From positions 1 through 41,703 of the forward strand of contig JAILFH010000019.1 in NCBI GenBank assembly GCA_024697645.1: DNA of 41,703 nucleotides. Reading direction: 5' to 3'. Position 1 is the stretch's first letter, and each line of letters begins with the position of its first letter. Made by a program: the position numbers and the translations under genes. This DNA is from Prevotella sp. (GTDB taxonomy: Bacteria > Bacteroidota > Bacteroidia > Bacteroidales > Bacteroidaceae). Shown piece by piece: positions 9,870 to 18,032 of this stretch. The notes below the pieces were generated by a model. It had not been told where the DNA came from. It ran no database searches and saw nothing but the letters and a program-made list of their open reading frames with translations.

Positions 9870-10646
9870 TTATTGCTTCTCCATGAGCATGCCATCGCCT
9901 GCATCAATGCATTTGCGCTTCATGTTCAAATCGCGAATTTCGGGTTCACCATCGCCGAAATCGCAGTAGAGTTTACCTTTCTTATAATAGAAGGTACCGC
10001 GACTTATCTCTTCACCCGACTCTTCAGCAATCTGGTTGCCGTGAATGGTGATTGTGATGACGCCATATTCGGTTTCCACACGCCAAGCGCCCTCAAGCCA
10101 CTCAGGAGTGGGCTCGGGATTATCTTTCACGAACACTTTTGCATCGCTCACGACAGCCCCGTCGCCCAATTCGTTAAGCGATTCGTTCACACCATTCTCC
10201 AGCATCGTCTGCTTGTACGACCGCTCTCCGAAGCAGTTGCGAACAGCAATGACCGAGCCGACGAAAGCAATCAGGAATACCACCAGACAGTTGCGCAAGC
10301 AACCCCTGGAATGTGACTGACCTGAAGTTGAGCGAGATCCACCCGAAAGCGTATTCTCTATCCAGCCTTCCTTGTTGCCATTCGCATCAGTCGCAGCAGG
10401 TACTGCCTGCCCTGGGGAAACGGGTTGAGCAGGCTGACCGCTTACCGTCGCATCCACAACACCACTGGCCACAGCCCCTTCCTTTCCTTCCGTAGGCGTT
10501 TCCGTCTGGGGCTGATTTCTCATTTCCTCCGTAATGGCAACAGTAAAGGGAATACCACAACGCGGGCAGACGCAAGCGAGTTCGTTGATGCCTGCAGCCG
10601 CTGGAGTGTCGTATCGAAATCTACATTTCGGGCATTTTACTTCCAT
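9870..10646 (-). CDS. Zinc-ribbon, single-pass membrane protein of unknown function
   Basis: This is a 258-residue protein. It opens with a zinc ribbon of the MJ0042 type (C5-P-K-C8 and C27-P-R-C30), followed by a Gly/Pro/Gln/Thr-rich linker to about residue 110. One membrane helix follows (LVVFLIAFVGSVIAV), and then a C-terminal domain of about 100 residues with a lipocalin-like or beta-sandwich feel (EWLEGAWRVETEYGVITITI). The topology is probably ribbon inside, C-terminal domain outside. It lies 39 bp after the coiled-coil gene and before trpS in the same operon as the tubulin-like and actin-like genes. I infer a sensor or adaptor role; no function is established by the sequence. Confidence 0.7.
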   Translation of the reverse strand: MEVKCPKCRFRYDTPAAAGINELACVCPRCGIPFTVAITEEMRNQPQTETPTEGKEGAVASGVVDATVSGQPAQPVSPGQAVPAATDANGNKEGWIENTLSGGSRSTSGQSHSRGCLRNCLVVFLIAFVGSVIAVRNCFGERSYKQTMLENGVNESLNELGDGAVVSDAKVFVKDNPEPTPEWLEGAWRVETEYGVITITIHGNQIAEESGEEISRGTFYYKKGKLYCDFGDGEPEIRDLNMKRKCIDAGDGMLMEKQ

Positions 10647-10685
10647 CTATTTTCCTATATCTTTTCTTTTATTTTAAAAACCAAT

Positions 10686-11318
10686 TTACTCAAATCTCAC
10701 TACAGCCTTCCGAACCACTCTCCAGCCCGCGCCTTCGCGAGTGGCAGTTCCCTCTTCCTCTGTAATGATATGACGAGGCTGAACCGACGTAGGACCATTC
10801 ACCTTGCAAACAGGCTTCACGAAAGTCGAAACACTGATCATCGCCGTTGCAATAGCATCAGGGGTATCTAACAGAATGAACGAGCCGTTCTGACCGTCCA
10901 TCGTCGTAAGTTGATAGACACTCTTGCCGACTTGCTCATATTCAGAAGCCTGCGAGAAAAATCCGTCCTGCGTAGGAGTCGGGAGATAAAGCAGAGTCTC
11001 TTGCGCTGTCGACTGAGGCTCTTGCGCCGTTAACCCAATGCCAACTTCAGCAGAAGACTGAACCGTCAGCCCAATCTCATCAATCGTCTGAACGACCACA
11101 TTATCTTCCGTTGCACCTTCAGCCTCTACTGGGGCTTCAGGAGCATCCATCATCTGAGATGCTTTCTGGTTGCGGCGAGAGACAAACTCTTCCTCCAGTT
11201 CAGCAATACGAGCCTCCATCCGACGGCACTTGCGCTCCAGATGTTCCAAACGCTGAAACAGTTCCTGCAAATCCTGCTGAGGCACTTCGTCCTCTTTCTT
11301 ATTGTTAAATAGTCCCAT
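10686..11318 (-). CDS. Coiled-coil protein of unknown function
   Basis: This is a 210-residue protein without a signal peptide. Residues of about 14-50 form a strong coiled coil (LQELFQRLEHLERKCRRMEA then RIAELEEEF). A Glu/Ala/Gln-rich linker with a repeated GLTVQSS/GLTAQEP pattern follows, then a compact C-terminal domain of about 95 residues beginning LLYLPTPTQDGFFSQ that I do not recognise. It sits between the actin-like gene (83 bp upstream) and the zinc-ribbon gene. The coiled coil suggests it may oligomerise or bridge the large partners; that is inference. The 83-bp leader contains four 7-bp repeats (11325-11352). Confidence 0.65.
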   Translation of the reverse strand: MGLFNNKKEDEVPQQDLQELFQRLEHLERKCRRMEARIAELEEEFVSRRNQKASQMMDAPEAPVEAEGATEDNVVVQTIDEIGLTVQSSAEVGIGLTAQEPQSTAQETLLYLPTPTQDGFFSQASEYEQVGKSVYQLTTMDGQNGSFILLDTPDAIATAMISVSTFVKPVCKVNGPTSVQPRHIITEEEGTATREGAGWRVVRKAVVRFE

Positions 11319-11324
11319 ATTTTA

Positions 11325-11352
11325 ATGAGTAATGAGAAATGAGCAATAAGTA
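11325..11352. repeat. Short 7-bp tandem repeat between operon genes
   Basis: Four heptamers ATGAGTA, ATGAGAA, ATGAGCA, ATAAGTA lie just upstream of the coiled-coil gene start, in the space after the actin-like gene. They read as a degenerate ATGAGNA repeat. Confidence 0.5.
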
Positions 11353-11401
11353 ATCGGCGAGCGATATTTACATCAGTCGCCAATCAACAATCCATTATCT
11401 A

Positions 11402-14400
11402 TTAGAGATTCTCAATGAGGTTGTCGCGAATACTGCCGATAATCGGATAGAAGAACACAGTGTCCTCGATGGGATCACTTCCGTTCTTGTTTTCCGTATT
11501 CTTATTGACAAAGTTCCAACCGTTCAGCAGATGATGTTCGAGGTCCTTATTGACCAGTTCGCGGAATCGGGACAGCGACTTAATGTCGACGAGGAATCTG
11601 TCGGCCACGTGAATATCGTCGCAAAGTTGACTGAAGAAGTCGTTATATTTGCGAACGGCAGCAACAATCTGCTGACGAACCTCCAATGACTGCATATCAT
11701 CGTAGGTCAGACGCGATTTCTCAATCATTGAGAAGTTATACTTCAGCGGAGTCTCGAAGTCGTCGAGCAACTTGTTCAGGTTGTCAACACTGACGAATCC
11801 CTCATCATCGCGAACCTGCATCAAAGCACCACGACAGGTAATCTGCTTCGGTTCCTTGCGCTCCATAATCACTGAGAAGCCGTCCTCATCGTACTTCTCG
11901 CCATATACATGTTCGAACACTGCCTGAGTGAGCAGGTCGATGTCGCGCGAGTTTCCAACGATGTCAAGCACCTTCGAACCCGTTCCGCTGAACATCACCG
12001 AGCGCGGCTTTTCCAACTTGCGCTGATGCATCATCGTTGCAACATAATAGATCAGCGTTACGTAGAAGTAGATGAAGATGATCTTGCGCTGCGGATCCTC
12101 GTTCAGGCGCTGGTTGTAGGAGAACACATCGTTGCCTCCCACCACCTTATTGTTCTGCACCGAGAAGAGGAAGGCGTTGATGTCCTCACTCTTGCGCTTG
12201 GCGGTGATATCGTCGAGAATGCCGTTCAGTTCACCATAGCGCTCATCGTCGGCATCAAAGAGTCGCTTGAAATAATCGACGTATTTCAGTACCATCGGGT
12301 TGGAGTCGCCATGAGGAACCTCAGAGAATCCATCGCCAAAGAGCACATTGGCTGCAAAGCGGAAGGAGGTGAGGATTGCGGGCTGCTTAGCACCCGATTC
12401 AAACACCACAACATCGCTCGAACCACCACCGATATCGATGCTTGCTACATTCGAGGCAGAACCGCGGAACTTGCTCGACGACTTATAGAAATAATAAGGT
12501 GCAACCGACTCAGGCATCTGAATAAGATTCTGTTCTGTTGCCGGAACACCAAACACGTCTTCAACAATCTTGGTCCACATCTCGCCCATCTTCCTGACGT
12601 TGCCCACCTTCATGGCCAGCGGATAGAACCAGACGAGGCGCGTCTTCGTGATGTCGCCATTCTCCAGCAGCACCTTCGTGCGCATCAGTTGTGCGAGTTC
12701 GGTCAGATAGGCCTTCACGCGTTTCGAGTTAGCCATCTCGGTCGACCACTTCAGATTCGGCACGATACGATTGCCGTAACCGATGCTCTCCTTCTCATAG
12801 ATGAACGGAATGTTGGCGTCGGCCAGTGCGAGAATGTTGTCAACATGCTCTGCATCGAGTCGCTCAGCCTCACTTATAACTGTGCGCTGCGGGAATCCGT
12901 AGTCCTCGCCGATGGTCTTCGGCAGGAACTCCTGCTTCAGAATCACATCGTAGAGAATCTGCTCACCATTGTAGAGTGTTGCCAGCAGACGCTGCGTAGA
13001 AGCAGAGTTCAGATGGAGCGGCTCGGGCATCTCCGCACCCTTCATGCACTCAACATGGGTGTTGGTTGTACCGAAGTCAACCGAGAACGTGAATGCGTCG
13101 TGACCGGGAATGTGGCTTGCCCAACGCGGACAGATCATTCCCTCGGCCGCACGATTGCCACGATCGTCGGTAAGCGTTACGTCGATATAGTCGAAGTCGC
13201 CCGTCAACTTATAATATTGCGAGCCCACACGCTTCTCCGATTTCAGACTGCGCTCACGAACGACCACATCGTCGCCAGAGAGTTGCTGCTGGAATCCGTT
13301 CTGATAGAACGAGAGTGCGAGACTATAGTTCTGGAGCATACCCAGTGCGCGGTCGACGAGTTGTACGGAGTACTGATTGCCCTGAGGAATACGCACAAAC
13401 GGGAAGATGCTCAAAGCGAAGGGCACCGTGATGAAATGGCCGCGATTGTTGGCCTGATCATAGCGGAGATCATTGGTCTGAGCGGCCACATAGTTGCGCT
13501 CAAGTGTGATATACTTACCCTGCTTCTGAACAGGTACACGAAGGATGACGCGAACGGTCTCCGTTGCTCCATTCTGCGTGTGGATGAGTTCAAACTTAGG
13601 CTTGCCGGCAATGGTTCCCCAGAGGTCGCTGGCATTGAAATACTTGAAGTAGAGCGGTTTCAGCGGCAGCACGAAGTCGCAGTCGTCGGTCTCGCGCGAA
13701 CCTACCGTCAGATTACCATCGAAGAAGCAGTCACGGTCCAGCGTGTAGTCGAGTTTGATGAGCGTCGGCTGGAAGAAGTCGTCGTCGGTGAGCCAGGGGT
13801 ACTCATGAGAGGTTGCTGGCAGCACGCGCTTCTCGGGCGGCAGTTGATAGTCCTCAGGACGAATGACAGTAGCATCGGTCCAGGGTGAGGTAATATACTT
13901 GAACGGATCTGTCTGCGGAGCATTCAGATGATTCTGCAGCACCAGCGGCAGCAGCGGTCCACAGTCGTCGCGCGAGGGGACAATCTTGAAGTCGCTCTCC
14001 TGAATGGCCTTCTGCACATCCTCAGCGCGAGCCTGATAGAACGGAACGCCAAGGGCCTGAATGCCTTCGTCCATCTTCGTGAACGTCGTATCGAGGAAGG
14101 TCTTCGCACGCTCAATGCTCTCGTAGTCGTAGGCGGCAGGATTGCCCACCTCCTTCAGAATCTCGTTCTGGAGTGCAGACGGAAGCAGCGGCAGCGTAGT
14201 GATCAGATAACTGTTCACCTCACCGCAACACTTCTTCAGGTCGGGATAGGCGGTGAAGAGTGCATAGATGTATTTCACGAACTTCTGGTCGCGCATGTAG
14301 AGCGGACGCCAGAGGTCGAACAGGTTCACATTCTGCTCCACGGGAATCGGGAAACGACCTTCGCGGGCATTCGGCGTGGCCATGAACAGCGTCACGGGCG

Positions 14401-14875
14401 ACGTCGAACCCACCACCTGATTGCCATAGACGAGGAAATACAGACGGTCCATACGGTCGAAGTTGAACGCTTCCTTGTCCTGCTCGAGGAACATATCGAT
14501 GGTCTCGCCCAGGAGTTTGTGCTGCGACGAAGCCTTCAGCATCTCGAGTTGGGTGTCGCGGTTCCATTCCACGATGCGCAGCACATTGCGCAGTTCGGAG
14601 TAGTTGAAGAACAACTGAGCCACATCGAGTGCGTTGGCCACGAGTTTCTCGTCCATAGCCTCACCCTGAAGGTTTGCATGCATCGACAGACGCTTGAAGG
14701 CATTCTTCACGAGGTCCATCTGGGCAAACGGCGAGGGAATGGCCGTTCTGGGCTGTTGCGACAAACCACCATTGGGGTCGTCGATCATGTCTATCTCATC
14801 GGCGTTATACTGGTTGTTCAAAGGAATCCAGCCCTCGCCGGTGGTCTTGTTATTATAGGAGAGTATCTTGCTCAT
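11402..14875 (-). CDS. Giant actin/Hsp70-like ATPase
   Basis: This is a 1157-residue cytoplasmic protein with no signal or membrane segment. The N-terminal ~590 residues are a region I do not recognise. From about residue 595 an actin/Hsp70-type nucleotide-binding fold appears in order: phosphate-1 loop FSVDFGTTNTH (about 596-606), phosphate-2 loop ASIDIGGGSSDVVVF (about 808), and the adenosine motif SVMFSGTGSKVL (about 957). A helical C terminus follows. Hsp70 and actin homologues hydrolyse ATP and either polymerise or act as chaperone switches; which applies here is unknown. Distant relation to other giant Hsp70-like proteins such as SrfB is possible but not shown. It starts 30 bp after the tubulin-like gene, strongly suggesting a joint function. 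Confidence 0.78.
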   Translation of the reverse strand: MSKILSYNNKTTGEGWIPLNNQYNADEIDMIDDPNGGLSQQPRTAIPSPFAQMDLVKNAFKRLSMHANLQGEAMDEKLVANALDVAQLFFNYSELRNVLRIVEWNRDTQLEMLKASSQHKLLGETIDMFLEQDKEAFNFDRMDRLYFLVYGNQVVGSTSPVTLFMATPNAREGRFPIPVEQNVNLFDLWRPLYMRDQKFVKYIYALFTAYPDLKKCCGEVNSYLITTLPLLPSALQNEILKEVGNPAAYDYESIERAKTFLDTTFTKMDEGIQALGVPFYQARAEDVQKAIQESDFKIVPSRDDCGPLLPLVLQNHLNAPQTDPFKYITSPWTDATVIRPEDYQLPPEKRVLPATSHEYPWLTDDDFFQPTLIKLDYTLDRDCFFDGNLTVGSRETDDCDFVLPLKPLYFKYFNASDLWGTIAGKPKFELIHTQNGATETVRVILRVPVQKQGKYITLERNYVAAQTNDLRYDQANNRGHFITVPFALSIFPFVRIPQGNQYSVQLVDRALGMLQNYSLALSFYQNGFQQQLSGDDVVVRERSLKSEKRVGSQYYKLTGDFDYIDVTLTDDRGNRAAEGMICPRWASHIPGHDAFTFSVDFGTTNTHVECMKGAEMPEPLHLNSASTQRLLATLYNGEQILYDVILKQEFLPKTIGEDYGFPQRTVISEAERLDAEHVDNILALADANIPFIYEKESIGYGNRIVPNLKWSTEMANSKRVKAYLTELAQLMRTKVLLENGDITKTRLVWFYPLAMKVGNVRKMGEMWTKIVEDVFGVPATEQNLIQMPESVAPYYFYKSSSKFRGSASNVASIDIGGGSSDVVVFESGAKQPAILTSFRFAANVLFGDGFSEVPHGDSNPMVLKYVDYFKRLFDADDERYGELNGILDDITAKRKSEDINAFLFSVQNNKVVGGNDVFSYNQRLNEDPQRKIIFIYFYVTLIYYVATMMHQRKLEKPRSVMFSGTGSKVLDIVGNSRDIDLLTQAVFEHVYGEKYDEDGFSVIMERKEPKQITCRGALMQVRDDEGFVSVDNLNKLLDDFETPLKYNFSMIEKSRLTYDDMQSLEVRQQIVAAVRKYNDFFSQLCDDIHVADRFLVDIKSLSRFRELVNKDLEHHLLNGWNFVNKNTENKNGSDPIEDTVFFYPIIGSIRDNLIENL

Positions 14876-14905
14876 TATGTCGGATTATCTATTTACGATT
14901 CTCAT

Positions 14906-16450
14906 TTACACTACACTCACGAATTTCTCGTCGATCAGTTTGTCGAAGGTCTCATCGAGCAGGTCGAGGAGTTTCAGCGCCGTGCGGTCGGTGCCGTAGC
15001 GCTGGGTCTTCATGGCCTGCTGCGAAGCCTTGTTCAGGGCCGAGAGCACGCTCTTATAGTCAATCGTCGACTTCAGGAAACCTGTCTTCGGGGCGATGTC
15101 GGTCAGCGCGTCGCTCAGTTTGTCGGTGTTCAGATTGAACGGAACGAAACTACGCTGATTCTGACGAAGTTCGCGCAGCCACTGGCGATACGATACGAAG
15201 AAGTCGCTCGTGAGCGTATTGAAGAACGACGTCGAGAGGAAACTGTTGCCCAGTTCGGGCTTGTCCTGCGTATAGCCGCGACCGATGTCCTGACGAAGTT
15301 GATTGGTGATGTACATATAGGCCAGATGGAACTTCACCATCTGACGATTCACCAGCGAGCGAGTCTGCACACCGAAGTCCTTCAGCGAGAGCGTCATCTT
15401 GTCGTAGGCGAGTCCAAACTCCTTGTAGATGGGGTTCTGGGCATTGCCGCCAACGGTCTGCAACTGGTCGTCGGGAATGCCGAGGAAGTCGAGAATGCTC
15501 AGTGCACCCACATATTCCACCACGTGGGCATCATTGCGCTGACCATTGCCGCCAGGATCGTTGAAATAGGGATTCGATGGCACCTGGTCGCCCAGATAGT
15601 AGCAGGCATTGACCTTCGACAACGGAAGGTCGACTCCATTCTGGCGCAGACCCGTGAGGTTGTCGTGATAGTAGAACAGCGCCGACTTGGTCTTCGAGAT
15701 GAAGTCGCCACGCGAGATGGGGCTGTTGTCGTCCTGCTGCACATTGAAGTAAGGCAGCACGGTGAGCGCTCCGATACGAGCATCACGCAGGTCACCGCGG
15801 TTGTTGATCTGCGAATTGTTGGCGGCATTACGAATGTTCTTCACAATGATCGGATAACCCGCAGCGCCCGTTCCACCGAATATACTCGACACGACGAACA
15901 CGCGGTCGGTCTTCTGGAACACGTTCGAGAACTGGCGGAACTCCTCAGAGTCCTTGAACTGGTTCAGTGCAACACTACCGATATTCGGCGAACCCACGAA
16001 GCCAATGTCCATCTTCGTGTTGAGTTGATAGTCGCTGAACATCATCGAGCACAGCGCCTGATTGCCTGTATCGAGGGTACTATAGTTGATAAAATCCTGA
16101 AATTTCTTCGACTCAATGGCGCCCATATTGAACAGGAACGTGTCGCTCAGTTGCGAACCGTTGGGAAGGATGTCGGCCAGACTGGAAATCTTCACCGAGA
16201 AGAAACCGCGCCGCACATCGACCTGCTCACCGTAGAGAGCCCGGCGAATCTGCTTGTACCAGCGCATCAGGTTGTCGGTGCGCTTCAAGTCTTCGTTGGC
16301 CTTATGGGGATCAACGACAATGGGAACAATCTCAAGCGGCATAGGCTGCCCTTGCTCATCCACAGGATGAACACCTGCGGCAAGTTGCATAATGAGCGGA
16401 CGCATCACACGCGAACCGGTACCGCCTACAAGGAAAAGGAATAGTCGCAT
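14906..16450 (-). CDS. Tubulin/FtsZ-like GTPase candidate
   Basis: This is a 514-residue cytoplasmic protein. The pattern of tubulin/FtsZ GTPases is visible in order. The N-terminal strand and glycine loop are LFLFLVGGTGSRV (3-15). A second strand ending in Asp, EIVPIVVDPHKAN, matches the position of the NTD loop. The signature-like SSIFGGTGAAGYPII (about 187-201) corresponds to GGGTG(T/S)G, and ALTVLPYF matches the strand after it. I see no clear catalytic T7 loop (NxDxxD), so it may resemble the poorly studied Tubulin_2-type or FtsZ-like families and may depend on a partner for hydrolysis. I chose ATG 16450, since residues upstream look non-native and the glycine loop then starts at once. 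It follows the membrane-protein gene by 142 bp and precedes the actin-like gene by 30 bp. Confidence 0.72.
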   Translation of the reverse strand: MRLFLFLVGGTGSRVMRPLIMQLAAGVHPVDEQGQPMPLEIVPIVVDPHKANEDLKRTDNLMRWYKQIRRALYGEQVDVRRGFFSVKISSLADILPNGSQLSDTFLFNMGAIESKKFQDFINYSTLDTGNQALCSMMFSDYQLNTKMDIGFVGSPNIGSVALNQFKDSEEFRQFSNVFQKTDRVFVVSSIFGGTGAAGYPIIVKNIRNAANNSQINNRGDLRDARIGALTVLPYFNVQQDDNSPISRGDFISKTKSALFYYHDNLTGLRQNGVDLPLSKVNACYYLGDQVPSNPYFNDPGGNGQRNDAHVVEYVGALSILDFLGIPDDQLQTVGGNAQNPIYKEFGLAYDKMTLSLKDFGVQTRSLVNRQMVKFHLAYMYITNQLRQDIGRGYTQDKPELGNSFLSTSFFNTLTSDFFVSYRQWLRELRQNQRSFVPFNLNTDKLSDALTDIAPKTGFLKSTIDYKSVLSALNKASQQAMKTQRYGTDRTALKLLDLLDETFDKLIDEKFVSVV

Positions 16451-16592
16451 TTTTTCTTTGTTGATATTTTGATATTGGGAGCAGAAAGAAAGAATTCTTC
16501 CCCTGCACTCGTTGTTGGCCCTGATCATCGGGAGACATCGGCGCCTTCATTCTCGCACCCTGCCCTACCCGACTCTCGGCCATCAACTGTAT

Positions 16593-17036
16593 TTATTCGG
16601 GAATGGGAGTGTGACGACAGTTCGAACTCCACCAGCGCATCGAGAACGAAGCAACGGTGAAGAGCACTGCTTCAACAAACAGGTCGACAGTGACGAAACT
16701 GGCCAACTGCGAGGTGAAGTCGTAACCCTCGGCTGTGAGCGAGTTGTTGCAGAGCACGAAGTTCGTGATAACGGCTATCACACACGCGGCAGCAAGCACA
16801 ATGAGCCAGTGGAACCAGCGCGAGAAGCGGACGGAGTTGATGACGTAGTAGAACACGAACGCCAGCAGCCAGGCCACGACAAGCGTCACGACGGCCACAA
16901 TGAAGTAGAGGTTCTGGTTGTACATCGCATCCGAGAATGCACGCTCGTAGTAGAGAGCCTCGAACAACTTGGTCGACAACAACAGGAAAAGCAGCGAAAT
17001 CACACCGCCTGCAATCAGTAGAATTGAATTCTTCAT
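16593..17036 (-). CDS. Four-helix membrane protein of unknown function
   Basis: This is a 147-residue protein with four predicted membrane helices (ILLIAGGVISLLFLLLS; LYFIVAVVTLVVAWLLAFVF; HWLIVLAAACVIAVITNFV; VDLFVEAVLFTVASF) and short loops. The family is not recognised. It is the first gene after the consensus promoter at 17092-17123 and would supply a membrane anchor for the downstream tubulin-like and actin-like proteins; that role is inference. ATG 17034-17036 is the only good start. Confidence 0.68.
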   Translation of the reverse strand: MKNSILLIAGGVISLLFLLLSTKLFEALYYERAFSDAMYNQNLYFIVAVVTLVVAWLLAFVFYYVINSVRFSRWFHWLIVLAAACVIAVITNFVLCNNSLTAEGYDFTSQLASFVTVDLFVEAVLFTVASFSMRWWSSNCRHTPIPE

Positions 17037-17091
17037 CTCTGTTTTTGATTTATCTTTTTTACGTTTTGAGTTACTTTTCTCTATGAATGTG

Positions 17092-17123
17092 CAAAGGTAG
17101 TCATTATTTTCTAAATATTCAAA
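17092..17123 (-). promoter_or_regulatory. Consensus promoter of the tubulin/actin-like operon
   Basis: Minus-strand TTTG (17123-17120), a 20-nt spacer and TACCTTTG (17099-17092). Transcription should start at about 17086, with a leader of about 50 nt. No other good promoter is visible before trpS, so seven kilobases may be one transcript. Confidence 0.72.
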
Positions 17124-17700
17124 GAAACTGCCCTTCTTTTTCGACTATTTCACATATTATAATGGAAAATAAAACAGAAAAAGCACAAAATTTTTGCCTT
17201 TCTGCCCCTTCTTCCTCAATCCAAACACCACAGATTGACCGTTTTTCGATTGTTTCTGCTCGTCTTTGTCTGAAAATTTGACAAGCAAGCGACACTTCCG
17301 CTTTCTGTCTGTGTAAAAAAACGGGGTGTCATTTGTCACAATTGTCACACCTGATAAAACCGAGTTCATAAGCCCAAAAATCCAAATTCATAACTCATTG
17401 AAAACCAATATATTACATAACGATTATTAAAGTAAAACCCCATGGAGTCTCAGAAAGAGAATTATAGTATAAAAATCTCTAAGATTTCTAATTAAAAAAT
17501 TTCCTTAATAATTAATCTGTTATAAAAAGAATCCTGCAGTTTTCGCCACAAAGCAAATCATATTTGTAACTTGTTATTTTTGAATTGCTATCTGTTTTTA
17601 TATTCTCTAATGTTAGATAAAATACTCCCAAAAAGAACTACACCCATAACGGCAACCTCAATAATAAAAGTTCTCTTGCCACAGGACTAATCCTATTTGT
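17124..17700. other. AT-rich non-coding spacer
   Basis: I see no gene here. It is AT-rich, with scattered poly-A/T runs. One recognisable motif, TTTGTCACAATTGTCACAC (17332-17350), recurs in inverted orientation at about 20643-20660 (GTGACAATTGTGACAA). Confidence 0.5.
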
Positions 17701-17764
17701 GATTTGAGAATTGTAATTTGTAATCTGAAAAAGGGTCCCACAGTCTTCGCCGCAGAACCCTCGC

Positions 17765-18032
17765 ATCTGGCGCTTTTAACGCCATGTTTTCTTATGTTTT
17801 TTCTTGTTTTCTTCTGTTTTCTTAAAGCCGCCAACGGCGGAACTCGTCCACGAATGTTACCTTGTTACCTTGTTACCTTGTTACTTTGGAAACGGCCGCC
17901 AACGGCGGAACTCGTCCACGAATGTTACCTTGTTACTTTGTTACCTTGTTACTTTGGTCTGAAGCCCCTTCGGCTTACGCCGCTTCCCCTATGGGGAACG
18001 CTCAAACCTTGTTACTTTGTTACTTTGGAAGT
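17765..18032. repeat. Composite post-stop array: TGTTACYT octamers plus stem-loops
   Basis: Read from the vWA stop codon (18033-18035, minus strand), the array begins two bases downstream. It contains three runs of octamers alternating TGTTACCT/TGTTACTT on the + strand (17854-17890, 17921-17957, 18007-18030). These are interleaved with stem-loops: CCGCC-AAC-GGCGG twice (17828-17840, 17896-17908, a 68-bp duplication), AAGCC-CCTTC-GGCTT (17962-17976) and TTCCCC-TAT-GGGGAA (17984-17998). They are followed by TGTTTTCTT-type repeats (17785-17822) and TGGCG...CGCCA (17768-17784). Several modules recur near 31190, 35960 and 37330. Confidence 0.8.

Noticed and set aside
11909..16444. Two very long + strand open frames (about 659 and 838 codons) opposite the actin-like and tubulin-like genes
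   Set aside because: They mirror the codon pattern of the real minus-strand genes, have no recognisable domains, and the minus frames carry clear NTPase motifs, operon spacing and a promoter.
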